Shown one piece after another: positions 8,908 to 16,501 of a stretch of 64,000 nt of DNA (its first letter is position 1; every line of letters begins with the position of its first letter). The stretch comes from Cellulomonas sp. RIT-PI-Y (GTDB taxonomy: Bacteria > Actinomycetota > Actinomycetes > Actinomycetales > Cellulomonadaceae), in the NCBI RefSeq assembly GCF_025642745.1, contig NZ_JANZKP010000014.1, forward strand, positions 1 to 64,000, in the 5' to 3' direction. The notes beneath the pieces were generated by a model. That model saw only the letters and a program-made list of their open reading frames with translations, did not search any database and was not told the DNA's origin. A program made the position numbers and the translations under genes.

Positions 8908-10133
8908 GCGTCGAGGCTCCCCCCGCGGTGGCCCGTGCCCGGCTCTGGCCCCTGGCCACCGGCACCTTCGCGATCGGCTTCGGCTCCTACGTGATGGCCG
9001 GGCTGGTGCCCAGCGTCTCCGCCGACCTGGACGTGCCCGTCACCCGGGTCGGCACCCTGGTCAGCGTGTACGGCTTCACCTACGCGGTCGCCACCCCGCT
9101 GCTGACCCTGGTCGTGCGCCGCCTGCCCCGTCGGCTCCTGATGGGCCTGGCGCTCGCCCTGTTCGCCCTCACCGCCGCGGCCACCGCCCTGGCCACCACG
9201 TACACCGCGGTCGCCGTGCTGCGCGGGCTGTCCGCGGTCGCCGCCGGTGGGTTCACCCCCACCGCCACCGTGCTCGCCGCCCGGCTCGCCCCGCCCGGCG
9301 GTCGTGGCCGGGCGGTCGCCACCGTGTTCGGCGGTCTGACCACCGCCACGGTGCTCGGGTCCCCGGCGGGCAACCTGCTCGGACCGGTGCTCGGCTACCG
9401 CGGGGTGTACGCCCTGGTCGCGGTGCTGGCGCTGGTGGCCCTGGCCTCGGTGCTGTGGCTGGTCCGTACCCCGGCACCCGTCGACCGGGACCTCGTCGGC
9501 CCCGTGCCGGTCGGCCCGGCCCCGGTCGACCCGTCCCTCACCGAGCGCGCCCCCGGCAGCGGCCGCGCGCTGCCGCTGCTGATCGCGGCGACCCTGCTGG
9601 TCTCGATGCTGGAGACCGCCTCCGCGCTGATGGTGCAGACCTATGCGTCACCGATGCTGACCGAGCTGGCCGGGATCACCGGGGCCGTCCTGTCCGTCGT
9701 CCTGCTCGCCTATGGTCTGGCCGGTGTGGCGGGCAACGTGGTCGGCGGACGGCTCGCCGACCGGTATGGGGCCGCCCGGAGCATCTCGCTCGCACTGGGG
9801 ACCTCCGCCCTGGCCCTGTTCCTGCTCGCACCGTCCACCGGGTCGGTCGTCACGGCGGTGGCGGTGTTCGCGCTCTGGGGGTTCGCGGCGTGGGCGATGA
9901 ACTCACCGCTGCAGAACGTGCTGCTGGCGTTGTCCGGGCGGCACGGGCAGGTGGTCGTCGCGCTGAACTCCTCGGTGATCTCCCTGGGCACCGGGGTGGG
10001 GGCGCTCGCCGGTGCCCAGGTGATCGCCGGACCGGGGTACGGGTGGCTCGGCGTCGCGGCCGGCGGGGTGATGGTGCTCGCGGTGGGGCTGGTGGCGGTG
10101 CTGGGGCGGCGTCCGGCGGTGCGAGCGGTCTGA
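8904..10133 (+). CDS. MFS transporter (DHA1/AraJ-like)
   Basis: 409 aa major facilitator protein with about twelve hydrophobic segments in two halves, split by a polar, proline-rich loop near residues 190-220. The first segment (TFAIGFGSYVMAGLVPSVSADL) and the loop motif VSVYGFTYAVATPLL are typical of the AraJ/DHA1 drug-efflux or sugar-efflux branch. GTG start overlaps the atzF stop by 4 bp, so it belongs to the same transcript. It could export a toxic intermediate or serve as a second substrate carrier; the sequence does not decide. Confidence 0.9.
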   Translation: MSVEAPPAVARARLWPLATGTFAIGFGSYVMAGLVPSVSADLDVPVTRVGTLVSVYGFTYAVATPLLTLVVRRLPRRLLMGLALALFALTAAATALATTYTAVAVLRGLSAVAAGGFTPTATVLAARLAPPGGRGRAVATVFGGLTTATVLGSPAGNLLGPVLGYRGVYALVAVLALVALASVLWLVRTPAPVDRDLVGPVPVGPAPVDPSLTERAPGSGRALPLLIAATLLVSMLETASALMVQTYASPMLTELAGITGAVLSVVLLAYGLAGVAGNVVGGRLADRYGAARSISLALGTSALALFLLAPSTGSVVTAVAVFALWGFAAWAMNSPLQNVLLALSGRHGQVVVALNSSVISLGTGVGALAGAQVIAGPGYGWLGVAAGGVMVLAVGLVAVLGRRPAVRAV

Positions 10134-10150
10134 GGAACCGATCCCGGCCC

Positions 10151-10367
10151 CCCAGCTCAGCTCCGCGGCTCCCAGACCGGGCTCCCGCCGCATTCGCAGC
10201 GCGGTCCGGTACAGCTCGTAGGTCGACCCGGGCACGTCCCGCTGGGGGCACCGTGTGGCGGTCCCAGTCGTCGCCCTGGGGCAGCCCGGTGTGCCCGGTC
10301 GGCGAGAACCCGGGCCCGGGGGCACACCGGGCTGCCACGGGATCGGCACCCGGCAACCGTCACGACC
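10151..10367 (-). pseudogene. GH13 alpha-glucosidase C-terminal fragment, frameshifted
   Basis: On the minus strand, reading from 10367 down, three pieces in two frames join into the C-terminal part of an oligo-1,6-/alpha-glucosidase: GRDGCRVPIPW (10367 downward), then after a frame change FSPTGHTGLPQGDDWDRHTV, then back in the first frame RDVPGSTYELYRTALRMRRE followed by GAAELSW. These match the conserved order in GH13 enzymes (RDGCRVPxPW, LPQPxDW, STLxLYRxALxLRRE). The N-terminal catalytic barrel and the true C-terminus are missing, and at least two frameshifts are needed. A dead fragment left by deletion; it sits tail to tail with the MFS gene. Confidence 0.75.
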
Positions 10368-10389
10368 GGCCGCGCGGCCACCGCTGCGG

Positions 10390-10845
10390 GCGGACATCGG
10401 GGACGTGCCGGTGGCGGACCGTCGGCTCGCGGGCTGGGCCGAGGCGCTGCGCTCCGCCGGGATCGAGCCCGAGGACACCCGGGTCGAGCACGCCTCGTTC
10501 ACCCGGGACGGCCGCCAGCAGGCGATGGCCACCCTGATCGAGCGCGCCGGTTGCACGGCGGTGTTCGCCTCCGGCGAGGTGCAGGCGATCGGCGCGCTCC
10601 CCCATGCCCGCAGCGCCGGACGGAGGGGGCCGGAGGACCTGAGCGTGGTGAGCTTCGACGGGACCGAGCTGGCCCGGCACGCCGTACCACGGCTGACCGC
10701 GGTGGTGCAGCCGCTGCGCCGGATCGCCGAGCTGGCCGCCGCCGAGGTGGTCCGCCGGATCGCCGACCCCGCCGCCGAACCCCGGTCGATCGAGGTGCCG
10801 ACCTCGCTGGAGCCCGGCGACTCCACGGCGCCGCCGCGCGGGTGA
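10390..10845 (+). pseudogene. LacI-family regulator remnant (ligand-binding domain only)
   Basis: About 150 codons matching the C-terminal half of LacI/GalR regulators: RLAGWAEALRSAGIEP, CTAVFASGEVQAIGAL, LSVVSFDGTELARHAVPRLTAVVQP, and the closing dimerisation segment. The N-terminal helix-turn-helix, hinge and first subdomain are absent: upstream sequence in this frame has no family similarity and on the other strand encodes the alpha-glucosidase remnant. It therefore cannot bind DNA as a LacI protein. Remnant of a regulator that was probably divergent from the alpha-glucosidase gene. Ends 3 bp before the stop of the Lrp gene on the other strand. Confidence 0.75.
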
Positions 10846-10848
10846 GGC

Positions 10849-11439
10849 TCAGCCCTGGTCGAGCAGCCGGGTCAGCAGCTCACCGGCGGGCACCTCACCG
10901 AGGCTGAGGAAGGTCTCGATCCGCTGCAGACCGTCGATCTGCCACAGCGACTCCAGCAGCAGCGCCTGCAGGTGGGCGTGGTCGCGCAGCCGGAACCGGC
11001 CGATCAGGTCGTAAGTGCCGGTCACCGCGACCAGCTCCTCCAGCTCCGGCACCGCCCGCAGGTCGGTCAGGATCTGGGCCAGATCGGCGCCCGGGGCGAT
11101 GCTGATCGGGATGTAGGCCAGCACCGGGAAGCCGAGCGCCGCCCAGTCGACGGCGACCGTGTAGCCCTTGATCACCCCGGCGCGTTCCAGCCGGGCGATG
11201 CGTTCGCCCACCGCCGGTCCGGACATGTTGATCTCCCGGGCCAGCTGCCGCTGGGAGGCACGCGGGTCGGCGGCCAACCGGCGGATCAGCTCCCGGTCGA
11301 TGTCGTCGAGCGGCACGGCCGGACCCTGCCGCTCGATGAACCCGGCCAGGCCGGACATCGAGTTGCGCCGCGGGGTGTCGGCGGGCGTGCTGCGCCGGGT
11401 CCGGCGCCGGGTGCCCTCCCCCTCGCCCTCGGCGGTCAC
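10849..11439 (-). CDS. Lrp/AsnC family transcriptional regulator
   Basis: Regulator with an N-terminal winged helix-turn-helix (LDDIDRELIRRLAADPRASQRQLAREINMSGPAVGERIARLERAGVI) and a C-terminal ligand-sensing RAM domain (VTGTYDLIGRFRLRDHAHLQALL). GTG 11439 overlaps the stop of the monooxygenase-like gene by 4 bp, the habit of this genome, giving 196 aa; the ATG at 11358 (169 aa) is the alternative and would drop a charged 27-residue leader. Likely the local regulator of the divergent monooxygenase/SDR operons and of the palindromes between them. Family members usually sense amino acids or related small molecules. Confidence 0.9.
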   Translation of the reverse strand: MTAEGEGEGTRRRTRRSTPADTPRRNSMSGLAGFIERQGPAVPLDDIDRELIRRLAADPRASQRQLAREINMSGPAVGERIARLERAGVIKGYTVAVDWAALGFPVLAYIPISIAPGADLAQILTDLRAVPELEELVAVTGTYDLIGRFRLRDHAHLQALLLESLWQIDGLQRIETFLSLGEVPAGELLTRLLDQG

Positions 11440-12194
11440 CGACCCCACCGCGCGGGCAGATCGGCCTCGGCCATGATCCGCGGGAAGCCGGGCATGGACA
11501 CCTCCGGTTGCAGGTAACGGGCGACGTACAGCCCGAAGAATGTCGCAGCCTCGGTCCCGGCCGCGACCCGACCCGCCGGTGCGGGCGGCCGCAGCAGCAG
11601 ATGGGTGACCCCGGCATCGGACCAGGCGGTCACCAGGGCGCGATCCCGGGCCAGATCGCCGGTCAGCTCCGCCACCCCGGGCTGGACCTGCCGGTCGGGC
11701 CGCGCCGCGGCCGGGTCGTCGATCACCTCCGGCAGGTCGACGCCCGGGACGGCACGGGTCAGCCACACCGCCAGCTCGACCTGCGACGGCACCGGCGTGA
11801 TCGCGATCCGCTCAGGCATCCCCTCGCCCATCACACCGCTGGGCACCTGCCAGCGCGCGCCGTGGTGCGCCACCGGGCGACCGGACCAGCAGGCACGCAG
11901 CAGCGCCAGGTCCTCCGCGGCGGCCTGGTCGGACAGGGCACCGGGATCGACCAGCACCACGACCCGCCCCGCGCTGAGGTGGTCCAGCACCGCGACCTCC
12001 TCGGCCAGGGTGACCGGGTTCTCGGTGCCGAGCAGGACCCGGACCAGCACCCGGCAGTCCCGGGTCAGGGTCGCGACCTCGGCGGCGGTGACACTGCCGG
12101 TGTCCGATCCGGTGTCCAGCAGCACGCCGAAGGCACCCGCCTCCGCGGCCGGTCGCACGTCCGCGACCTCGGTGAGCCAGGCTCCGATCCTCAT
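11436..12194 (-). CDS. Short luciferase-like monooxygenase (LLM) family protein
   Basis: 252 aa protein with LLM-type elements (VTLAEEVAVLDHLSAGRVVVLVDPG, LLRACWSGRPVAHHGARWQVP), but about 70-100 residues shorter than a standard LLM barrel and with a poorly conserved N-terminus. ATG start overlaps the stop of the full-length LLM gene. It may be a partner subunit of that enzyme, as in two-component luciferases, or a diverged paralogue that has lost flavin chemistry. Substrate unknown. Confidence 0.75.
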   Translation of the reverse strand: MRIGAWLTEVADVRPAAEAGAFGVLLDTGSDTGSVTAAEVATLTRDCRVLVRVLLGTENPVTLAEEVAVLDHLSAGRVVVLVDPGALSDQAAAEDLALLRACWSGRPVAHHGARWQVPSGVMGEGMPERIAITPVPSQVELAVWLTRAVPGVDLPEVIDDPAAARPDRQVQPGVAELTGDLARDRALVTAWSDAGVTHLLLRPPAPAGRVAAGTEAATFFGLYVARYLQPEVSMPGFPRIMAEADLPARWGR

Positions 12195-13168
12195 GCGACG
12201 GCCTCCACGTTCTCCAGGGCGGGCAGCACCTCGTCGGCCATCCGGCCGAGCATCCGTCGCACGGCGGAGGCGGGTGCGCCCTCGATGATCACCCGCAGCA
12301 CCACGTCGTCGACGCCAGCCGCGCTCGCCTCGTGCAGGGCGTCCACGATCTGCGCCGCGGGACCCACCACCGAGGTCGCGACCGCCTGGCCGACCGCCTT
12401 GTCCAGGTCGGCCCGGAAGTCCATCGCCTCGGTCGAATCCTGCTGCGCCACCGCCCAGCCCAGCCCGGCGTACAGCACGTAGCTCGCCCGCTGCCAGTCC
12501 AGGACCGCCGCGGCCTCGTGCCGGTCGTCGGTGAGCCAGAAGTTCCGCAGCGCACTGACCCGGGGCCGCACGCCACCCGGCCGTCCGGCCTCCTCCCAGC
12601 CGGCACGGTGTGCCGCGGCGAGCTCGGTGACCAGCGACAGCGGGTTCGCGCCGGAGAGCATGATCCCCTGCCCGCGCGCACCGGCCCGCGCCACCCCGCG
12701 CGGCGTGGCCGAGCCGTTCCAGATCGTGGCCCCGGCCGGGACCGCGGTGCGCTGCAGCTCGGTCAGTCCCTCCCGGTGCAGGGCGACCCGGTCCTGGCGC
12801 CGGACCCCCTTGCCGTCGAACTCCACGTCCCGGTAGCCGAGTCCGACCCCGACGTCCAGCCGACCGCCGGAGCGGCCCGCGATGTCGGTGGCCAGCCGCG
12901 CGACCCGCCCGGGGTCCTGGAGCGGCAGCAGCATCATGCCGGTGCCGACCCGCAGCCGCGTGGTCGCGGCCAGCAGTCCGGAGGCCACCGGCAGCAGGGC
13001 CGGGCAGTACCCGTCGTAGAAGAAGTGGTGCTCCGACAGCCACATGCCGTCGTAGCCCCAGCCCTCCAGCAGCCGGGCGTCCTCGACCAGCTCGCGGTAC
13101 GGGGTGCTGGGATGCCGGGGTGTGCTCGCGGTGGCCTGCAGGCAGTACAGCCCTACGCCGAACTTCAC
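12191..13168 (-). CDS. LLM class flavin-dependent oxidoreductase
   Basis: 325 aa luciferase-like monooxygenase, a TIM barrel using FMN or F420. Diagnostic pieces are EDARLLEGWGYDGMWLSEHHF near the start, RLRVGTGMMLLPLQDPGRVARLATDI and GGRLDVGVGLGYRDVEFDGKG. GTG start with an AGGAGG site 7 bases upstream. First gene of a three-gene minus-strand operon (LLM, short LLM, Lrp regulator), divergent from two SDR genes and a third LLM. Function within the pathway unknown. Confidence 0.9.
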   Translation of the reverse strand: MKFGVGLYCLQATASTPRHPSTPYRELVEDARLLEGWGYDGMWLSEHHFFYDGYCPALLPVASGLLAATTRLRVGTGMMLLPLQDPGRVARLATDIAGRSGGRLDVGVGLGYRDVEFDGKGVRRQDRVALHREGLTELQRTAVPAGATIWNGSATPRGVARAGARGQGIMLSGANPLSLVTELAAAHRAGWEEAGRPGGVRPRVSALRNFWLTDDRHEAAAVLDWQRASYVLYAGLGWAVAQQDSTEAMDFRADLDKAVGQAVATSVVGPAAQIVDALHEASAAGVDDVVLRVIIEGAPASAVRRMLGRMADEVLPALENVEAVA

Positions 13169-13293
13169 GATCCGCCTCCTGGTCTGTCGACTGTCGATCC
13201 GCTCGGCACCTTAGGCCGGATTTGTTTCACTTGTGAGTCACAAGACGACACCGGCTTTACATCTGCGTAGCTTTGGCGTGCTCACATAGTCAC
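13169..13293. promoter_or_regulatory. Divergent promoter region with two perfect palindromes
   Basis: The spacer between the LLM operon (minus) and the SDR operon (plus) holds CTTGTGAGTCACAAG at 13230-13244 (7-bp arms around one base) and GTCACGTGAC at 13289-13298. The second overlaps the likely GTG start of the SDR gene. Both are built from the same GTGAC/GTCAC element, so one dimeric regulator could bind both; the Lrp/AsnC protein at the end of the minus operon is the nearest candidate. Confidence 0.55.
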
Positions 13294-14043
13294 GTGACAA
13301 CCGACACTGAGGCATCCCTCGTCAGCGGCGGCGCCAGCGGACTGGGCCGCGCCATCTGTCTGCGCCTGGCCGCCCGGGGCGATCTGGTCACCGTGGCCGA
13401 CCGGGACGGCACCGGGGTCGCGGCCACCGTCGACCTGATCACCGCCGCGGGCGGTCGCGCCCGGCCGGTGACGCTGGACGTCACCGACGCCGACGCCGTC
13501 CGGCACGCGGTGGCCGAGGCGGACGCGGAGCTCCCGCTGACCACGGCAGTGGCCTGTGCCGGGATCGCCCTGCCCACCTCGGTGCTCGACCCGGACCTGT
13601 CCGGACTCGACCGCACGCTCGCGGTGAACGTCCGCGGCAGCTACGCGGTGGTCCAGGCGGCGGCGACCGTGATGGTGCCGCGCCGATCGGGCAGCATCGT
13701 CACGATCGGCTCGACCTCCTCCTTCACCGCCTCGTCCACCCCGATGCTGGCGTACGACATGTCCAAGGCCGCGGTCCGGATGCTCACCCAGGCGGCGGCC
13801 CGCGAGCTCGGTCCGCACGGGATCCGGGTCAACGGGGTCGCGCCCGGCACGATGGACACCCCCCTGATGCGCGGACTGGGCGCCGACGACGCCGGGCTGT
13901 CCACCCTGGCCGCGGCCCGGATCCCGCTCGGCCGGCTGGGGCTGCCCGCGGAGGTCGCCGAGGCGGTCGCCTTCGCCTCCTCCGCCGAGGCGTCGTACCT
14001 CACCGGTCAGATGCTCGTGGTGGACGGGGGGTGGCTGGCATGA
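13294..14043 (+). CDS. SDR family oxidoreductase
   Basis: Classical short-chain dehydrogenase/reductase of 249 aa. The cofactor motif reads SGGASGLGRAI in place of the usual TGGxxGxG; the catalytic residues are in GSTSSFTASSTPMLAYDMSKAA (S, Y-x3-K), followed by GIRVNGVAPGTMDTPL. GTG 13294 is preferred; a TTG at 13273 would add seven residues with no site before it. No ribosome-binding site precedes GTG 13294, so the message may be leaderless. Overlaps the next SDR gene by 4 bp. Substrate unknown. Confidence 0.9.
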   Translation: MTTDTEASLVSGGASGLGRAICLRLAARGDLVTVADRDGTGVAATVDLITAAGGRARPVTLDVTDADAVRHAVAEADAELPLTTAVACAGIALPTSVLDPDLSGLDRTLAVNVRGSYAVVQAAATVMVPRRSGSIVTIGSTSSFTASSTPMLAYDMSKAAVRMLTQAAARELGPHGIRVNGVAPGTMDTPLMRGLGADDAGLSTLAAARIPLGRLGLPAEVAEAVAFASSAEASYLTGQMLVVDGGWLA

Positions 14044-14774
14044 GCCCGCGGATCTCCCTGGTCACCGGCGCCGGGGCGGGGATCGGGGCCGCGGTGGCCC
14101 GCCGGCTGGCCGACCGGGGCGACCGGGTAGTGGTCGCGGACCGGGACGGGGACGCCGCCGCCCGGATCGCCGCCGAACTGGACGGCCTGGGCCTGACCGC
14201 GGACGTCGCCGTCGAGGGAGCCGGGGACGACCTGGTCGCCCGGACGGTGTCGCACCACGGCCGGCTGGACGTGGTGGTGACCAGTGCCGGGATCGAGCGC
14301 ACCGGCCCCGCGGCCACGCTGCCGACCGGCACGGTCCGGGACTCGCTGGCGGTGAACGTGCTGGGCTCCTTCGACGTCGCGGCGGCCGCCGCACGGCGGT
14401 TCCAGGCCCAGGGCGACGGCGGCCGGGTGGTGCTGGTCGGTTCGGTGAACTCGCTGCGCGCCCTGCCGGGTCAAGCCGCCTACGCCACGTCCAAGGGCGC
14501 GGTGCTCATGCTGACCCGGGCTCTGGCGGTCGACTGGGCGGCGGACGGCATCACGGTGAACATGGTCGCCCCCGGCGTCACCGACACCGCGATGTCCGCG
14601 GGCTCGCTCGGCGACCCGGAGCGCCGCGCGGCCCTGCTGTCCCGGGTGCCGATGGGCCGACCGGCCCGGCCGGAGGACATCGCCGACGCGGTGGCCTTCC
14701 TCTCCGGACCCGAGGCCGGGTACATCACCGGGATCGCGCTCCCGGTCGACGGCGGCTGGTCGGCCGCCGGATGA
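14040..14774 (+). CDS. SDR family oxidoreductase
   Basis: 244 aa classical SDR. Cofactor motif TGAGAGIGAAVA near the start, active-site serine in VGSVNS and Y-x3-K in YATSKGAVLMLTRALAVDWA, and the C-terminal YITGIALPVDGGW. ATG overlaps the previous stop (ATGA) and its own stop overlaps the next ATG, so three enzymes are translationally linked. Two successive SDRs with an LLM suggest oxidation of an alcohol and a ring or side-chain oxygenation in one pathway, but the substrate cannot be read. Confidence 0.92.
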   Translation: MSPRISLVTGAGAGIGAAVARRLADRGDRVVVADRDGDAAARIAAELDGLGLTADVAVEGAGDDLVARTVSHHGRLDVVVTSAGIERTGPAATLPTGTVRDSLAVNVLGSFDVAAAAARRFQAQGDGGRVVLVGSVNSLRALPGQAAYATSKGAVLMLTRALAVDWAADGITVNMVAPGVTDTAMSAGSLGDPERRAALLSRVPMGRPARPEDIADAVAFLSGPEAGYITGIALPVDGGWSAAG

Positions 14775-15640
14775 CCCTCGCGATCGGCGCCAAGCTCCCG
14801 CACACCGGCGCGGCCGCCACCGGCCCCGCGGTCCGGGCCGCCGCCCGCGCGCTGGAACAGGCCGGGGCCGACGCCCTCTGGGTCAGCGACCACGTGGTGC
14901 TGCCCGCCCGGGTCGACTCCCGCTACCCCTTCGCCGAGGACGGCGTGGCGCGCTGGTCCACCGAGGTCGACTACCTGGAGGCCCTCATCACGTTGACCGT
15001 CGCGGCCGCCGTCACCGAACGGGTCCGGCTGGGCACCGCGGTGCTGGTGCTGCCGCAGCGACAGCCGGTGCTGCTGGCCAAGCAGGCGGCCAGCCTGGAC
15101 GTGCTATCCGGCGGGCGGCTCGAACTGGGCGTCGGCACCGGGTGGCTGCGCGAGGAGTTCGACGCCCTCGAGGTGCCGTTCGACCGGCGGGGCGCCCGCG
15201 CCTCCGCGGCGATCGAGCTGCTCCGGGACTGCTGGACCGGGCGACCGCGCACCCCCGCGCTCCCGGCGGATCTGCTGGTGCTGCCGACCCCCGCCCATCC
15301 GATCCCGCTGCTGGTCGGCGGGCACTCCTCCGCCGCCCTGCGCCGGGCCGGGACCCTCGGCGACGGCTGGCTGGCGCAGCAGTCCGCCACCGCGCTGGAC
15401 CCGATCACCCTCGCCGCAGAGATCACGGCCCTGCACCGGCACGCCGCCGAGGCCGGCCGGGACCCCGGGTCGGTGCGGGTGGTGCTCCGGGTCGCCGACT
15501 CGCTCGGGCGCTGCGCCGACCTGGCCGATCGGGTGCCGTCCCTGCGTGCGGCGGGGGTCACCGAGCTGATCGTCGACGTCGATCCGCACGCCGACCCGGC
15601 CGCCGAGCTGGACCGTCTACGGTCCGCCGCCGCTCAGTAG
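14771..15640 (+). CDS. LLM class F420/flavin-dependent oxidoreductase (TIGR03619-like)
   Basis: 289 aa luciferase-like enzyme. Opening AIGAKLPHTG, then ALEQAGADALWVSDHVVLPARV, TERVRLGTAVLVLPQRQPVLLAKQAASLDVLSGGRLELGVGTGWLREEFDAL, and IPLLVGGHSSAALRRA. This pattern is closest to the F420-dependent LLM subgroup common in actinobacteria. It is the last gene of the SDR-SDR-LLM operon and its 3' end overlaps the convergent aldolase gene by 7 bp. Confidence 0.9.
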   Translation: MTLAIGAKLPHTGAAATGPAVRAAARALEQAGADALWVSDHVVLPARVDSRYPFAEDGVARWSTEVDYLEALITLTVAAAVTERVRLGTAVLVLPQRQPVLLAKQAASLDVLSGGRLELGVGTGWLREEFDALEVPFDRRGARASAAIELLRDCWTGRPRTPALPADLLVLPTPAHPIPLLVGGHSSAALRRAGTLGDGWLAQQSATALDPITLAAEITALHRHAAEAGRDPGSVRVVLRVADSLGRCADLADRVPSLRAAGVTELIVDVDPHADPAAELDRLRSAAAQ

Positions 15641-16365
15641 CCCCCGCGCCCCGCGCCGGTCGCGTCGCCCAGGGCGGCACGGGCGCCCGCGGCCAGCAGC
15701 CCCGCGTCGGTGCCGACGACCACCTCGGTGAAGCCCAGCTCGATCAGTCGCGCACCCCGGACCGGGTCCCCGGCGAACGCCCCGGCCCGCAGCCCGTGCG
15801 CGTGGCAGGCAGTGACCACCGCGCGCAGCGGGCCACCGTCGTCGAGCAGCGCGTCCAACGGCCGTCCGAGCGCCAGGGCCAGGTCGAAGGGTCCCAGGAA
15901 GATCATGTCCAGCCCGGGCGTCGCGGCGATCTCGGCCACCCGCGCCAACGCGGGCTCGGTCTCCACCATCACCGCGCACGCGGGATCCGCCTCGGCCGCC
16001 GGCACCACGGGTCGGCCGACCAGCGAGGCCGCCGGTCCCCAGCTGCGCCGGCCACGCGGCGGGTAGTGCACCGCGGCCACCACCGCCGCGGCCTGCTCCG
16101 CGGACTCCACCATCGGCACGATCACCCCGGCCGCCCCGGCATCCAGCGCGCGGCCGATGCCCGCGGGCCGGTCGTCCTGCACCCGGACCCACGCCGGGGA
16201 CCCCAGCACCGGCAGCGCGGCGGCGATCGTGGCGTCCGACCACAGGCCGTGCTGGGCGTCCAGCACCAGCCAGTCCGGATCGGCGGCGGCCAGCAGTCGC
16301 AGCGCGGCGGTGTCGGCCAGACTGCTCCACAGACCGAGGGCGGGTGAGGCGGTGTGCAAGATCAT
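15634..16365 (-). CDS. HpcH/HpaI family aldolase
   Basis: 243 aa class II metal-dependent aldolase of the HpcH/HpaI family, which cleaves 4-hydroxy-2-oxoacids into pyruvate and an aldehyde. Seen: WLVLDAQHGLWSD (catalytic His region), WVRVQDD, VIVPMVESAEQA, METAL-ligand segment VMVETEPALARV and LDMIFLGPFDLALALG. ATG 16365 is preceded by a TACGGT hexamer with six bases between, suggesting a leaderless mRNA, so the longer frame starting at 16416 is unlikely. Divergent from the aminotransferase-ABC operon, sharing a 136-bp spacer and maybe regulation. Confidence 0.9.
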   Translation of the reverse strand: MILHTASPALGLWSSLADTAALRLLAAADPDWLVLDAQHGLWSDATIAAALPVLGSPAWVRVQDDRPAGIGRALDAGAAGVIVPMVESAEQAAAVVAAVHYPPRGRRSWGPAASLVGRPVVPAAEADPACAVMVETEPALARVAEIAATPGLDMIFLGPFDLALALGRPLDALLDDGGPLRAVVTACHAHGLRAGAFAGDPVRGARLIELGFTEVVVGTDAGLLAAGARAALGDATGAGRGGY

Positions 16366-16371
16366 GCGGCC

Positions 16372-16377
16372 ACCGTA
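16372..16377 (-). promoter_or_regulatory. -10 element of a leaderless promoter for the aldolase
   Basis: On the minus strand TACGGT is followed by six bases and then the ATG at 16365. The TANNNT-N6-start layout recurs at four other genes in this window. Confidence 0.5.
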
Positions 16378-16501
16378 ACTTGCACTCGCGAAGAATTCAG
16401 CGCGTTTGGTTATCACTTATTCGCCCTGTTACCCACGATGACTTCCGCCGTAACACGGGCTGCCTACCGTCCAAGGATCGAACCCGGCGAGAGAGAGATC
16501 C

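Noticed and set aside
10157-10381. A 74-codon minus-strand ORF in the remnant region
   Set aside because: Its translation matches nothing; the GH13 similarity lies in the other two frames.
16428-16454. GTTAC-N17-GTAAC before the aminotransferase gene as an operator
   Set aside because: Five-base arms with a long spacer are too weak to separate from chance.
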